NCBI GenBank assembly: GCA_016930915.1
Contig: JAFGFU010000001.1
Span: 1-64,000 of the forward strand
Origin: Campylobacterales bacterium
Lineage (GTDB): Bacteria; Campylobacterota; Campylobacteria; Campylobacterales; Sulfurospirillaceae
Direction of reading: 5' to 3'
DNA length: 64,000 nt
The notes beneath the pieces are model-generated. The model was not told the DNA's origin and ran no database searches. It saw only the letters and a program-made list of their open reading frames with translations. Below, piece after piece: positions 55,817 to 64,000 of the stretch. A program made the position numbers and the translations under genes. The number at the start of each line of letters is the position of its first letter. The first letter of the stretch is position 1.

Positions 55817-56233
55817 TTAACGTGCAATGACAAAGGTACTGTTCTTAACCTGAAAATGGTGCTTATCGCTTAGTTGAATTGGAAAGGGGGCACACACATT
55901 TCCCATAAATTCAGGCACACATAAATGGTAGTTGTTTTCAGGGTATTTCTCCTCTAAAAGTACTTTAGCAGAACCGATAATTTGATTGGCAATTTCTTTG
56001 AGTAAATCATCCAAATCATTTTCACTCAGGTTCTCTTCAAAAAGCAGGTTAAAGGCAATTTCATCTAAGACCTTTTTTTCAAAAAAGAGATACCACATGT
56101 GTTCACTTCCATTTTCAAGCAAAGCAATGGCTGAGCCATAAAAATACTCCCCTAACTCTTCAATTTTTTGAGGAATTTCACACAAAATCGTTTCACAAAA
56201 ATGGTGTGTCGCTTCAATGACAGCTTCTTTCAT
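55817..56233 (-). CDS. CheX-type phosphatase-like protein
   Basis: ATG 56233 follows AAAGGGAAA and starts the conserved part (138 aa); the frame extends upstream without a better site. The helix LLKEIANQIIGSAKV carries the CheX/CheC signature E80-x-x-N83, and the rest fits the alpha/beta CheX fold. It should act on a phosphorylated receiver, perhaps CheY, but no chemotaxis gene is adjacent. It is a stand-alone relative of the domain at the C-terminal end of the protein at 11162. Exact TTACATGTAA copies sit on both sides (55804, 4 nt after the stop; 56305, 72 nt before the start). Confidence 0.7.
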   Translation of the reverse strand: MKEAVIEATHHFCETILCEIPQKIEELGEYFYGSAIALLENGSEHMWYLFFEKKVLDEIAFNLLFEENLSENDLDDLLKEIANQIIGSAKVLLEEKYPENNYHLCVPEFMGNVCAPFPIQLSDKHHFQVKNSTFVIAR

Positions 56234-56371
56234 GCTTTCCCTTTCGTTAAGATACGTTTGGACATTATAAGTCAATTTCTTTAAATTGTAGATTACAAAA
56301 TGTTTTACATGTAAAGATTTTTTTGAAAAAAGATACAATGATGCTTTTAATTTTTAGCGTGAAGGAATTTT

Positions 56372-57709
56372 ATGCACAAACATAAGCTTTCAAGAGGCTT
56401 GCAAAATAGGCATGTACAGCTTATTGCCTTAGGTGGAGCGATTGGAACAGGTCTTTTTTTAGGGGTTTCAACCACCGTTCAACTAACAGGTCCTGCGGTA
56501 CTTTTAGGGTATGCTCTGGGTGGATTTATTGCGTTTATGATTATGAGACAACTGGGTGAAATGGTTGTTGAAGAACCTGTTGCTGGCTCATTTAGTCACT
56601 TTGCGAACAAATACTGGCACCCCTTTGCGGGGTTTGCTTCAGGCTGGAACTACTGGATTTTGTATGTTTTAGTGGGCATGGCAGAACTCACCGCCATTGG
56701 TACCTTTGTCCATTTTTGGTTGCCACAGATTCCTGTGTGGGTTTCAGCGGCATTTTTCTTTGTGCTGGTAAACCTTATTAATTTGGTGAATGTACGCATT
56801 TACGGAGAGTTTGAGTTTTGGTTCTCTATTATTAAAGTGGTGGCGATTATTGCAATGATTGCTTTTGGAAGTTATTTACTCATAAGTGGTAATGGTGGAG
56901 AGAGTGCAAAACTGAGTAATCTTTGGGCGCTTGAGGGTGGTTTTTTCCCACACGGGCTTCAAGGCTTTTTAATGGCGATGGTGTTTATTATGTTCTCATT
57001 TGGTGGCTTAGAATTGATTGGAATTGCTGCTGCTGAGACGGATGATCCCAGTCATACCATTCCCATGGCGACCAATCAAGTGATTTACCGTATTTTGATT
57101 TTTTACATTGGAGCATTGGCGATTTTACTCTCCTTAATGCCATGGATGAATATGACCAAAGATGTCACCCCTTTTGTGATGGTTTTTCAAGTGATTGACC
57201 AAAATATTATTGCGCATATACTGAATGCCATTGTCTTAACCGCAGCGCTTTCGGTGTATAACAGCGGAGTTTACTCCAACTCTCGTATGCTTTTTGGTTT
57301 AGCGATGCAAGGCAATGCTCCTAAAAAGTTGATGAAACTAAACTCCAAAGGTGTGCCTGTCAATGCGGTACTTTTCTCTGCACTCATTACAGGAACGTGT
57401 GTCGTGCTCAACTATTTTATGCCAGAGGATGCCTTTAAATTTTTAATGGCGCTTGTGGTTTCTGCGTTGGTGGTGAATTGGTTTATGATTAGTTTTGCGC
57501 ACCTTAAATTTCGCTACGCTATGATGAAAAAGCATATTGAACCAAAATTTAAAGCCTTTTGGTTTCCTTTTGGCAACATTTTGTGTTTGGCGTTTTTTGT
57601 GATGATTTTGGGCATTATGCTTTTTATTGAAGGCATTAGTACCTCAGTTTATCTCATTCCAATTTGGTTGGGAGTCCTTGCCATCGGTTATAAACTCTCT
57701 CGCAAATAA
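56372..57709 (+). CDS. Amino acid permease, APC superfamily (AAT family)
   Basis: 445 aa with about twelve hydrophobic segments. The first-helix signature GLQNRHVQLIALGGAIGTGLF and the following GPAVLLGYALGG, plus GWNYWILYVLVGMAELTA, are typical of the AroP/CycA/ProY/AnsP group. It is a proton symporter of an amino acid; which one is not visible. It has AAGGA before ATG 56372 and TACAAT (56334-56339) as a -10 candidate. Two palindrome copies follow its stop. Confidence 0.88.
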   Translation: MHKHKLSRGLQNRHVQLIALGGAIGTGLFLGVSTTVQLTGPAVLLGYALGGFIAFMIMRQLGEMVVEEPVAGSFSHFANKYWHPFAGFASGWNYWILYVLVGMAELTAIGTFVHFWLPQIPVWVSAAFFFVLVNLINLVNVRIYGEFEFWFSIIKVVAIIAMIAFGSYLLISGNGGESAKLSNLWALEGGFFPHGLQGFLMAMVFIMFSFGGLELIGIAAAETDDPSHTIPMATNQVIYRILIFYIGALAILLSLMPWMNMTKDVTPFVMVFQVIDQNIIAHILNAIVLTAALSVYNSGVYSNSRMLFGLAMQGNAPKKLMKLNSKGVPVNAVLFSALITGTCVVLNYFMPEDAFKFLMALVVSALVVNWFMISFAHLKFRYAMMKKHIEPKFKAFWFPFGNILCLAFFVMILGIMLFIEGISTSVYLIPIWLGVLAIGYKLSRK

Positions 57710-57720
57710 ACTTTAAATCT

Positions 57721-57747
57721 TTACATGTAAAAAGCCTTTACATGTAA
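57721..57747. repeat. Twin TTACATGTAA palindromes
   Basis: Two exact 10-mers (57721-57730 and 57738-57747) lie 17 bp apart, start to start, in the 91-bp gap between the permease and the TauE gene. It is the closest pair in the window. Both are flanked by T before and A after, so the 12-bp forms can also pair with each other as one larger hairpin. Confidence 0.9.
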
Positions 57748-57800
57748 AGATAACCATTTATTAAGAGCGCTTGAAGTAGAATCAGACATCTTAAAGTAAA

Positions 57801-58559
57801 GTGAAAATGATGTTAACAATACTGGCTTTTTTTGGTCTTTTGGTGGGGTTTTCCTCAGGCTTTTTTGGCATTGGTGGCGGTACCATCTTAGTTCCTACTC
57901 TGATTTATTTTGGTTATGACATTAAAATGGCAATTGGTATCTCTGTCATGCAGATGATTTTTAGCTCCATGTTTGGCTCTTACCATAACTATAAAGCAGG
58001 CGTGTTACAACTCAACAGTGGTATTTTTTTAGGTTTTGGCGCTCTTTTTGGTGCGGCTCTTAGTGGTGTTATTGTCGATACTTTATCCTCCTTATCGTTG
58101 TTAATCCTCTTTGCTTCTGTGTTAGTACTTTCTATTTACAAATTTTTTACCGCACCGCTTATGCCTAAGTGTGAACCTAATGAGTCCAAAATCGTGCTGT
58201 TTGGTGTTGGTTTTGTGATTGGTGCAATTGCGATTAGTACAGGAACAGGAGGCGCTGTCTTTTTAACACCTGTGTTGGTTGGTTTTTTAAATTGGGATAT
58301 TAAAAAAGCTGTGGGAACCACACTCTTTTTTATTATTTTTGGCTCTATTTCTGGCTTTATTAGCCTTGCTACGCACGGGCATGTGGATTATAATGTAGGT
58401 GTAGCCGTGGGTATTGGCTCACTCATTGGTGTCTATTTTGGGGTGAAATTATCCCATCGTATTGAAAAGAAGGTACAAAAAAGAGCCCTTTTGATCTTAT
58501 ACGTCGTTATGTTGGTTTTAACCCTCAATAAAATTTTAAGTGAGATGAACATTCTATGA
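57801..58559 (+). CDS. Sulfite exporter TauE/SafE family membrane protein
   Basis: 252 aa from GTG 57801 (ATG 57807 is possible) with about eight membrane segments in two similar halves: GLLVGFSSGFFGIGGGTILVP near the start (given here in part) and FVIGAIAISTGTGGAVFLTP in the second half. Members export sulfite, sulfoacetate or other organic anions. A sulfur role would fit the organism but is not shown. It overlaps uvrA by 4 nt. Confidence 0.87.
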   Translation: MKMMLTILAFFGLLVGFSSGFFGIGGGTILVPTLIYFGYDIKMAIGISVMQMIFSSMFGSYHNYKAGVLQLNSGIFLGFGALFGAALSGVIVDTLSSLSLLILFASVLVLSIYKFFTAPLMPKCEPNESKIVLFGVGFVIGAIAISTGTGGAVFLTPVLVGFLNWDIKKAVGTTLFFIIFGSISGFISLATHGHVDYNVGVAVGIGSLIGVYFGVKLSHRIEKKVQKRALLILYVVMLVLTLNKILSEMNIL

Positions 58560-61372
58560 TAAAAATTTACGGTGCAAAAGAGAACAATCTTAAAAATATT
58601 AACCTTGAAATTCCCAAAAATAAACTGGTTGTTTTTACAGGGCTTAGTGGAAGCGGTAAAAGTACTTTAGCCTTCGATACCCTCTATGCGGAGGGACAGC
58701 GCCGTTACATTGAGTCGCTTTCCTCGTACGCAAGGCAGTTTTTAGACAGAGTGGGTAAGCCCGATGTGGAAAAAATTGAAGGGCTCACACCTGCCATTGC
58801 GATAGACCAGAAGACAACCAGTAAAAATCCTCGCTCGACTGTGGGGACGATTACAGAAATTTATGATTATATGCGTTTATTGTTCGCTAGAGTTGGCAAA
58901 CAGCATTGTCATTTGTGTGGTAAAGAGATTTCACAGATGTCTGTGGCAGATATTATCGAGCAGGTTTTAAAACTTCCCCTTGAGACGAAACTCTCCATTT
59001 TAGCGCCTTTGGTGCGTGAGAAGAAGGGCAGTTTTGCTGATATGATAGAAGCTTTACGTCATAAAGGATATGTCAGAGCGCAAATTGATGGCGTGATGGT
59101 ACGCTTGGATGAGGAGATCGAGCTTTCAAAAACGAAAAAGCATACCATTAAAGTCATTATTGACCGTGTGGTGATTCGTGAGGAGAACAAAGAGCGTATT
59201 GCGACAGATATTGAAAAAGCGCTTTTGGAGAGTTATGGTGAGGTGGAGCTTGATATTGCCAACGCTGAAGAAGTAGGGCTTCCAACATCGCACATTCATT
59301 ACAGTGAACATTTGGCGTGTTTTGATTGTAAGATTAGTTTTGAACCTTTAGAGCCGCTCTCCTTTTCCTTTAACTCCCCCAAAGGAGCGTGTCCAACCTG
59401 CGATGGTTTGGGCATTCGCTATACGCTTGATTTAAAGAAAATCATTAATGAACATGTGAGCATTCAAGAGGGTGCTATCAAGATTTTTTACGGCTTTAAC
59501 AAAAGCTTTTACGCCAAATTTTTAGAAGCCTACTGTGAGGCGGCTGGCATTAATACACGCATTCCCTACGAAGAACTTGAAGAGCATCAACAGCGCTCCA
59601 TTTTACATGGTGGCGTAGAAGAAGCGACGTTTTTTTGGAAAAAACATAAACTGACTCGTAAATGGGAAGGGGTCATTAAAATCGCGTATGACATGCTCAA
59701 AGATGAAAAAGAGCTGGGCGAGTACATGAGCGAAAAGGTGTGCGATACCTGTGGCGGATACCGTTTGAAAGCGGAGAGTTTAGCCGTTAAGGTGGCGGGG
59801 AGAAATATCGCAGATATCTTAGAGATGCCTATTGATAAATGTTTGGAATTTTTCAAAAACGATGAGAATTTTGCCTATATGAAAGCCCAACATAGGATGA
59901 TTTCAGAGCCTATTTTAAAAGAGATACGAGAACGCCTTTTCTTTTTATTTGATGTGGGGCTTGGCTATATTAGTCTAGGCAGAGATGCGAGGACTATCAG
60001 TGGGGGTGAGGCGCAACGTATTCGTATTGCGTCACAAATTGGCAGTGGGCTTACGGGTGTCATGTATGTTTTGGATGAGCCTAGCATTGGGTTGCATGAG
60101 AGAGATACGCTCAAACTCATTCGCACCTTACGAAATTTACAAAAGAAAGGCAATTCGGTCATTGTGGTAGAGCACGACAAAGAGACGATACAAAGCGCTG
60201 ATTTTATTGTGGATATTGGACCTGGGGCTGGGAAGTTTGGAGGGGAGATTGTTTTTAAAGGAAACAAAGAGGAGCTTTTAAAAAGCAATACCTTAACGGC
60301 ACAGTATCTGAATGGTACAAAAATTATTAATTACCGAGAAAATAGAGCGCAAGAGCGCTGGATTGAGCTCAATAACGTTACGATTAACAACATTCAAAAC
60401 CTCGATGTTAAAATCCCCTTAGGCAATTTAGTAGCCATTACGGGTGTGAGTGGCAGCGGAAAGAGTTCGCTGATTTTGCAAACCTTACTTCCTGTGGCAA
60501 AAGAGTATCTCAACCGTGCTAAAAAGGTGAACAAAGTAGCAGGTGTGGAGTGCATCGGGCTTGAGCAACTCGATAAAGTTATTTATCTTGATCAAAGTCC
60601 TATTGGAAGAACCCCCCGCTCCAATCCTGCGACGTATACAGGTGTGATGGATGAGATTCGAGCACTGTTTGCGAAAACCAAAGAGGCGCAAATACGTGGA
60701 TACAGTGTTGGACGCTTTTCATTTAACGTGAAGGGTGGACGCTGTGAGAAGTGTCAAGGCGATGGCGAAATAAAAATAGAGATGCACTTCTTGCCTGACA
60801 TTATGGTCAAATGCGATAGCTGCAAAGGACACCGTTACAACGCACAAACGCTGGAGATTAAATACAAAGGCAAATCCATTTCAGATGTTTTGAGTATGAG
60901 TGTGGACGAGGCGTTTGAGTTTTTCAAAGCCATTCCTAAAATTCATCAAAAAGTGCAAACCTTAATGGATGTTGGATTGGGCTACATTACACTGGGGCAA
61001 AATGCGGTGACACTAAGTGGCGGTGAGGCACAGCGTATTAAGTTGGCTAAGGAGCTTAGTAAAAAAGATACGGGTAATACACTCTATGTTTTGGATGAGC
61101 CAACCACAGGTTTACACTTCGCTGATGTAGATAGATTGGTCAAAGTGTTACATCATCTCACAGATATGGGTAACAGTGTTTTAGTCATTGAGCATAATAT
61201 GGATGTGATAAAAAACGCTGATTATTTGATTGATATGGGACCTGAGGGTGGAAGCTATGGCGGTCTCATAATAGCGATGGGAACGCCATTAGAAGTGGCT
61301 TCTGGTGCTGGAAAGTCAGGCAGTTATACAGGGAAATTTTTAGCCTTAGAATTGGAGAGTGAGAAAAAATAA
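58556..61372 (+). CDS. uvrA: Excinuclease ABC subunit A
   Basis: 938 aa. It scans DNA for bulky damage with UvrB in nucleotide-excision repair. Two ABC modules: first Walker A GLSGSGKST (about 30-38), zinc-finger cysteines CHLCGKEI and CPTCDGLG, signature SGGEAQRIRIA; second Walker A GVSGSGKSS (about 632-640), CEKCQGDGEIKIEMHFLPDI with CDSCKG, signature SGGEAQRIKLA and Walker B LYVLDEPTTGLH. It overlaps the TauE gene by 4 nt. The 2.8-kb gene has no exact copy of the iterated palindrome. Confidence 0.98.
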   Translation: MIKIYGAKENNLKNINLEIPKNKLVVFTGLSGSGKSTLAFDTLYAEGQRRYIESLSSYARQFLDRVGKPDVEKIEGLTPAIAIDQKTTSKNPRSTVGTITEIYDYMRLLFARVGKQHCHLCGKEISQMSVADIIEQVLKLPLETKLSILAPLVREKKGSFADMIEALRHKGYVRAQIDGVMVRLDEEIELSKTKKHTIKVIIDRVVIREENKERIATDIEKALLESYGEVELDIANAEEVGLPTSHIHYSEHLACFDCKISFEPLEPLSFSFNSPKGACPTCDGLGIRYTLDLKKIINEHVSIQEGAIKIFYGFNKSFYAKFLEAYCEAAGINTRIPYEELEEHQQRSILHGGVEEATFFWKKHKLTRKWEGVIKIAYDMLKDEKELGEYMSEKVCDTCGGYRLKAESLAVKVAGRNIADILEMPIDKCLEFFKNDENFAYMKAQHRMISEPILKEIRERLFFLFDVGLGYISLGRDARTISGGEAQRIRIASQIGSGLTGVMYVLDEPSIGLHERDTLKLIRTLRNLQKKGNSVIVVEHDKETIQSADFIVDIGPGAGKFGGEIVFKGNKEELLKSNTLTAQYLNGTKIINYRENRAQERWIELNNVTINNIQNLDVKIPLGNLVAITGVSGSGKSSLILQTLLPVAKEYLNRAKKVNKVAGVECIGLEQLDKVIYLDQSPIGRTPRSNPATYTGVMDEIRALFAKTKEAQIRGYSVGRFSFNVKGGRCEKCQGDGEIKIEMHFLPDIMVKCDSCKGHRYNAQTLEIKYKGKSISDVLSMSVDEAFEFFKAIPKIHQKVQTLMDVGLGYITLGQNAVTLSGGEAQRIKLAKELSKKDTGNTLYVLDEPTTGLHFADVDRLVKVLHHLTDMGNSVLVIEHNMDVIKNADYLIDMGPEGGSYGGLIIAMGTPLEVASGAGKSGSYTGKFLALELESEKK

Positions 61373-61445
61373 TCTGTTTTGTTTCTTTTGGTAACAATTG
61401 TTTTCTTAAGCAAACCTATAAATAGCTCTACATGTAAGAAAACAT

Positions 61446-61472
61446 AAGTTAGACATAACTTTTCATTATAAT
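61446..61472 (+). promoter_or_regulatory. Promoter of the dctA-like gene with an operator-like inverted repeat
   Basis: TATAAT at 61467-61472 is the likely -10. Just upstream, AAGTTA (61446-61451) and TAACTT (61456-61461) form a perfect inverted repeat with a 4-bp spacer, where the -35 should be. Its place suggests a regulator site. A one-mismatch copy of the iterated palindrome (CTACATGTAA, 61428) lies before it. Confidence 0.52.
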
Positions 61473-61502
61473 CCTCGCTTAATCAGATAAAAAGGATTTG
61501 GC

Positions 61503-62816
61503 TTGGGGCATAGAAAAAAAAGAGATTGGAAGAGCTATACCATTAAAAGTTTGGCGTTTTGGGTTGTGGTTGCCATTATTGCAGGTATCCTCTTAGGGAG
61601 TGTTAGTCCAGAATTGGGTGTGCAGACAAAACCTGGAATTGATTGGTTTATTCAAATTTTAAAATGGCTGGTAGGCCCGATTATTTTCTTAACGATTATC
61701 TCAGGTATTGTGGGACTTGAGAGTTTAAAAGAAGTTGGAACGATTGGGTTTAAGGCATTTATCTATTTTGAAGTGGTAAGTACGTTTGCCTTAGCCATTG
61801 GTGTTCTTTTTGGAAATGTGTTAGGTGCTGGCAATGGCATGAATCTCTCAGCAGATTCGCTTGATCCTGAGAGTGTTTCAAAGTTTACGCAAAATACGCA
61901 AGAAGTGGGTTCGGCGTGGTCAATTTTAAAAAGCGCGATTCCGCATGACCCCATCACGCCATTTATTAATGGCAACACTTTGCAAGTCTTGGTGATGGCA
62001 CTCACATTGGCTATTTTGATTTCTGCGTTTGGTGGAAAATACAAAGAGGCGATTTTACGTCCGCTTGAGCAAACACAAAACTTTTTCTTTAAAATTTTAA
62101 CGATTTTAATGTGGTTAAGCCCCATTGCTAGCTTTAGTGCAATGGCATTTCTCATTGGTAAATTTGGTGTGGCTTCGCTAATTAACATGGCTAGTTTACT
62201 GGGTGCTATGTTTGTCTCAGTTCTTGCTTTTATTTTTGGTGTTTTGGGCATCATTATGGCGATTTTTAAAATTAATATTTTTAAATTTATGCGTTTTATC
62301 TCAAAAGAAGTTCTCATTGTTTTTGCAACCTCTTCAAGTGAGTCAGCACTCGCCCCTCTTATGCGACGTTTAGAAGCTGCAGGTGTGAGTCGTGGTACAA
62401 CAGGACTGGTGATTCCAACAGGGTATTCGTTTAATCTGGATTGTACAAACATTTACCTCTCACTTTCGATTATTTTTATCTCGCAAGCGTTTAATATTCC
62501 ACTCACCTTAGCAGAAGAGTTGAGCATTATTCTGATTCTTATGGTGACTTCAAAAGGTGCAGTTGGTGTGACAGGTTCAGGCTTTATTGTTCTAGCAGGT
62601 ACCTTGTCGGCTATGGGTGGGTCCATTCCTGTGGCAACCGTTTCTGTGCTTTTAGGTGTGGATAAATTCATGAGTGAAATGCGTGCTGTGGGTAACTTGT
62701 GCGGAAATGCGGTTGCGTGTGTGGTGGTTGCGGCATGGGATAAACAGATTGATATGAAAAAATTTAAACATGCCCTAAATTATCCAGAAAGCGTTGAGGA
62801 TGGAATTCCTTCGTAA
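61503..62816 (+). CDS. Dicarboxylate/amino acid:cation symporter (DctA/GltP family)
   Basis: 437 aa from TTG 61503 (AAGGA upstream). About eight membrane helices and two hairpins are seen, with the transport core SSSESALAPLMRRLEAAGVS, IPTGYSFNLDCTNIYLS and GGSIPVATVSVLLGVDKFM. In DctA/GltP proteins the second motif usually reads NLDGT; here it is NLDCT. The substrate is C4-dicarboxylate or glutamate/aspartate. C4-dicarboxylates are most likely given the malate metabolism of such organisms, which is an inference. A long hairpin follows the gene. Confidence 0.87.
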   Translation: MGHRKKRDWKSYTIKSLAFWVVVAIIAGILLGSVSPELGVQTKPGIDWFIQILKWLVGPIIFLTIISGIVGLESLKEVGTIGFKAFIYFEVVSTFALAIGVLFGNVLGAGNGMNLSADSLDPESVSKFTQNTQEVGSAWSILKSAIPHDPITPFINGNTLQVLVMALTLAILISAFGGKYKEAILRPLEQTQNFFFKILTILMWLSPIASFSAMAFLIGKFGVASLINMASLLGAMFVSVLAFIFGVLGIIMAIFKINIFKFMRFISKEVLIVFATSSSESALAPLMRRLEAAGVSRGTTGLVIPTGYSFNLDCTNIYLSLSIIFISQAFNIPLTLAEELSIILILMVTSKGAVGVTGSGFIVLAGTLSAMGGSIPVATVSVLLGVDKFMSEMRAVGNLCGNAVACVVVAAWDKQIDMKKFKHALNYPESVEDGIPS

Positions 62817-62847
62817 ATCATCTTTAGAGCTAATCCAATTTTTTATC

Positions 62848-62875
62848 AGAGTTCTTGCAAAACGGCAAGAACTCT
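62848..62875 (+). terminator. Hairpin after the dctA-like gene
   Basis: A perfect 11-bp stem (62848-62858 with 62865-62875), loop of 6 nt. A T-rich stretch comes a few bases later (62882-62886). It ends the symporter transcript. Its sequence is related to the hairpin at 51580-51598 and to the first one at 51466-51493. Confidence 0.75.
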
Positions 62876-62899
62876 ATTAGCTTTTTAATAAAACCTCGT

Positions 62900-62905
62900 T
62901 ATAAT
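62900..62905 (+). promoter_or_regulatory. -10 element for the HDOD gene
   Basis: TATAAT, 29 bp before ATG 62934, after the terminator-like hairpin. A purine-rich AAAGAGAGA site lies between it and the start. Confidence 0.55.
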
Positions 62906-62933
62906 CTCTTTAAATTAATAAAAGAGAGATTCT

Positions 62934-63743
62934 ATGATAGAAGCGATTGCTGAGCGTATTAAGGCTTTGCCCCCATTACCAAAAAGTTTTCATCAGATGA
63001 ATGAGATTTTTCATAATCCTGAAAGCAGTGTGGGTGATTTGGCCCGAGTCATTGAGCAAGATCCAATGCTTGTTGCTAATCTTTTAAAAGTTGCAAATTC
63101 TCCTTTGTATGGTTTTCGCAGAGAAATTAGAAATGTTGTTCAAGCCGTGAGTCTTTTTGGAATGTCAACGACGCGCTCTTTGGTGACGGATATGTCCATT
63201 AAAAAATTGTTGCAAGTCGATATGGCGCCTTATGGAATTAGCCCAGAAGAGTTTGCGCTTATCTCAGGGATGCAAAGTGCGTTGATGATGCGCTGGTACA
63301 CCAAAGTTGATCCTAAAAAACTTGATATGCTTTTTTTAGCTTCATTACTCCAAGAAACAGGCAAGATTTTAATCGCTGATGAGGTTGTGAAAAACGATGA
63401 GACGTATCAGTTTCGTTCAGAGATTGAAAATTGTATTAATGTTGCTGACGTTGAAAAAATGTTTGTGGGTATGAATAGCAGTGACGTTGCTGCGCTTATC
63501 TTTAAACATTGGAAGTTTGATGAACGTATGGTGGATGCTATTGCCCATTCTGAATCGTGGCATGATGCTTGCGATGAGATTCGCCCTTATGCAGTTGCCC
63601 TGAAAATTGTAAAAACGGCTCTTCCTATTAATGCACCACTTTCTGAACGTAGTTTAAATTTGGCTTTAGGTTTAATTGAAAAAGAGCAATTAGACACAGA
63701 CTCTTTTTTAGAGGCTGTCGCAAAGTTAAAAGAGTCTTATTAG
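62934..63743 (+). CDS. HDOD-domain signalling protein
   Basis: 269 aa, almost entirely an HDOD domain: IKALPPLPKSFHQMNEIF at the start, VIEQDPMLVANLLKVANSPLYG and the VSLFGMSTTRSLV helix, LASLLQETGKILIA later. HDOD domains are HD-related but lack the catalytic HD pair, so it is probably a scaffold or regulator, not a hydrolase. A homologue in C. jejuni has been linked to motility. It stands alone with its own promoter. Confidence 0.85.
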   Translation: MIEAIAERIKALPPLPKSFHQMNEIFHNPESSVGDLARVIEQDPMLVANLLKVANSPLYGFRREIRNVVQAVSLFGMSTTRSLVTDMSIKKLLQVDMAPYGISPEEFALISGMQSALMMRWYTKVDPKKLDMLFLASLLQETGKILIADEVVKNDETYQFRSEIENCINVADVEKMFVGMNSSDVAALIFKHWKFDERMVDAIAHSESWHDACDEIRPYAVALKIVKTALPINAPLSERSLNLALGLIEKEQLDTDSFLEAVAKLKESY

Positions 63744-63876
63744 TATTCTTGCAGGGTTTTTAAGAGATTTAACAACTGCGTATAAACGGCTACATTCACA
63801 CACCTTTGGTGCTTTCGTATCGTGCAAATAAGCTTTGTGTGCGATACTCAAATTCTTTACATGTAAAAGGCATTTT

Positions 63877-64000
63877 GTGAAAACATTGACTATTATTGAT
63901 ACTTTCGGCTTCTTCTTTAGAAATTATTATGCACTTCCACAACTTCGAAATTCTGAGGGTTTTCCAACAGGGCTTTTAACAGGATTTGCTAATTTTGTCT
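63877..64000 (+). CDS. polA: DNA polymerase I, N-terminal part (cut by window end)
   Basis: GTG 63877 follows AAAGG and opens a frame that runs off the window: 41 codons, KTLTIIDTFGFFFRNYYALP and then LRNSEGFPTGLLTGFANFV. This is the start of the 5'-3' exonuclease domain; the Asp in IIDTFGF and the Arg in FFFRNYY belong to its active site. The enzyme removes RNA primers and fills repair gaps. A TTACATGTAA copy (63857) ends 10 nt before the start, overlapping the ribosome site region. The leader (63744-63876) also contains a 6-bp inverted repeat (GTATCG 63817, CGATAC 63842). Confidence 0.9.
   Translation, partial: MKTLTIIDTFGFFFRNYYALPQLRNSEGFPTGLLTGFANFV

Noticed and set aside
61763-62452. 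A 229-codon open frame on the minus strand inside the dctA-like gene
   Set aside because: It is antisense to a clear transporter, has no ribosome site and its composition mirrors the sense codons.

Overview
This window is low-GC bacterial chromosome from the Campylobacterota (epsilonproteobacteria), most likely a Sulfurospirillum-like organism; the genus is an inference from gene content and order. The support is the block rplU-rpmA-obg-proB-fmt-birA-parA-parB-atpF'FHAGDC-tolQRAB-pal-cpoB-slyD-fabD-mtnN, which I recall as the Cj0094-Cj0118 order of Campylobacter jejuni. Further support comes from the gltB/gltD-IMPase-accD-rlmH-dksA-dus neighbourhood, an epsilon-type RecO and split AtpF'/AtpF subunits. 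Nearly all of the window is coding. No rRNA, tRNA, CRISPR array or intact insertion sequence was found.

Layout. 1-1379: tail of a type II restriction-modification locus (C5-cytosine methyltransferase end, then an NgoFVII-like endonuclease). 1393-7936: a DapC-like aminotransferase, murC, a small membrane protein, mutS2, dapE and ridA, i.e. diaminopimelate/peptidoglycan precursor and genome maintenance genes. 8042-12214: malate:quinone oxidoreductase, a methyltransferase, a coiled-coil protein, a GNAT acetyltransferase and a CheX-type protein. 12411-19786: pyruvate kinase, ribosomal proteins L21/L27, Obg, ProB, Fmt, BirA and ParAB. 19930-30246: F1 plus the b/b' subunits of ATP synthase running directly into the Tol-Pal envelope operon. 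30381-34815: SlyD, an unusual NtrC/Fis-like protein, FabD, MtnN, a TtcA-like PP-loop protein and RecO. 35043-45296: glutamate synthase, an IMPase-family protein, AccD, RlmH, DksA, a membrane protein and Dus. 45290-48639 (minus strand): a hypothetical protein, an AEC transporter, FliO, FliN and ExoIII. 48769-51309 (minus strand): a two-gene bd-oxidase-like complex whose subunit I ends in a cytochrome c domain. 51310-53573: an accessory patch with a structured non-coding stretch, a HugZ-like protein, a toxin-antitoxin pair and an orphan membrane protein. 53716-64000: riboswitch-controlled thiC, a second CheX-type protein, an amino acid permease, a TauE exporter, uvrA, a dctA-like symporter, an HDOD protein and the start of polA.

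The most striking signal is not a gene. The perfect palindrome TTACATGTAA (often extended to TTTACATGTAAA) occurs 30 times exactly by my reading, against roughly 0.2 expected from base composition. It lies both inside genes and between them. Inside genes it is read almost only in the two frames that avoid its built-in stop codon, giving recurring Leu-His-Val and Thr-Cys-Lys tracts in unrelated proteins. Several single genes are bracketed by it, while the methyltransferase/endonuclease locus and the 14 kb parAB-atp-tol stretch lack exact copies. This looks like a genome-wide iterated palindrome (uptake-signal-like, methylation-linked or architectural) and is the best candidate here for an undescribed system.
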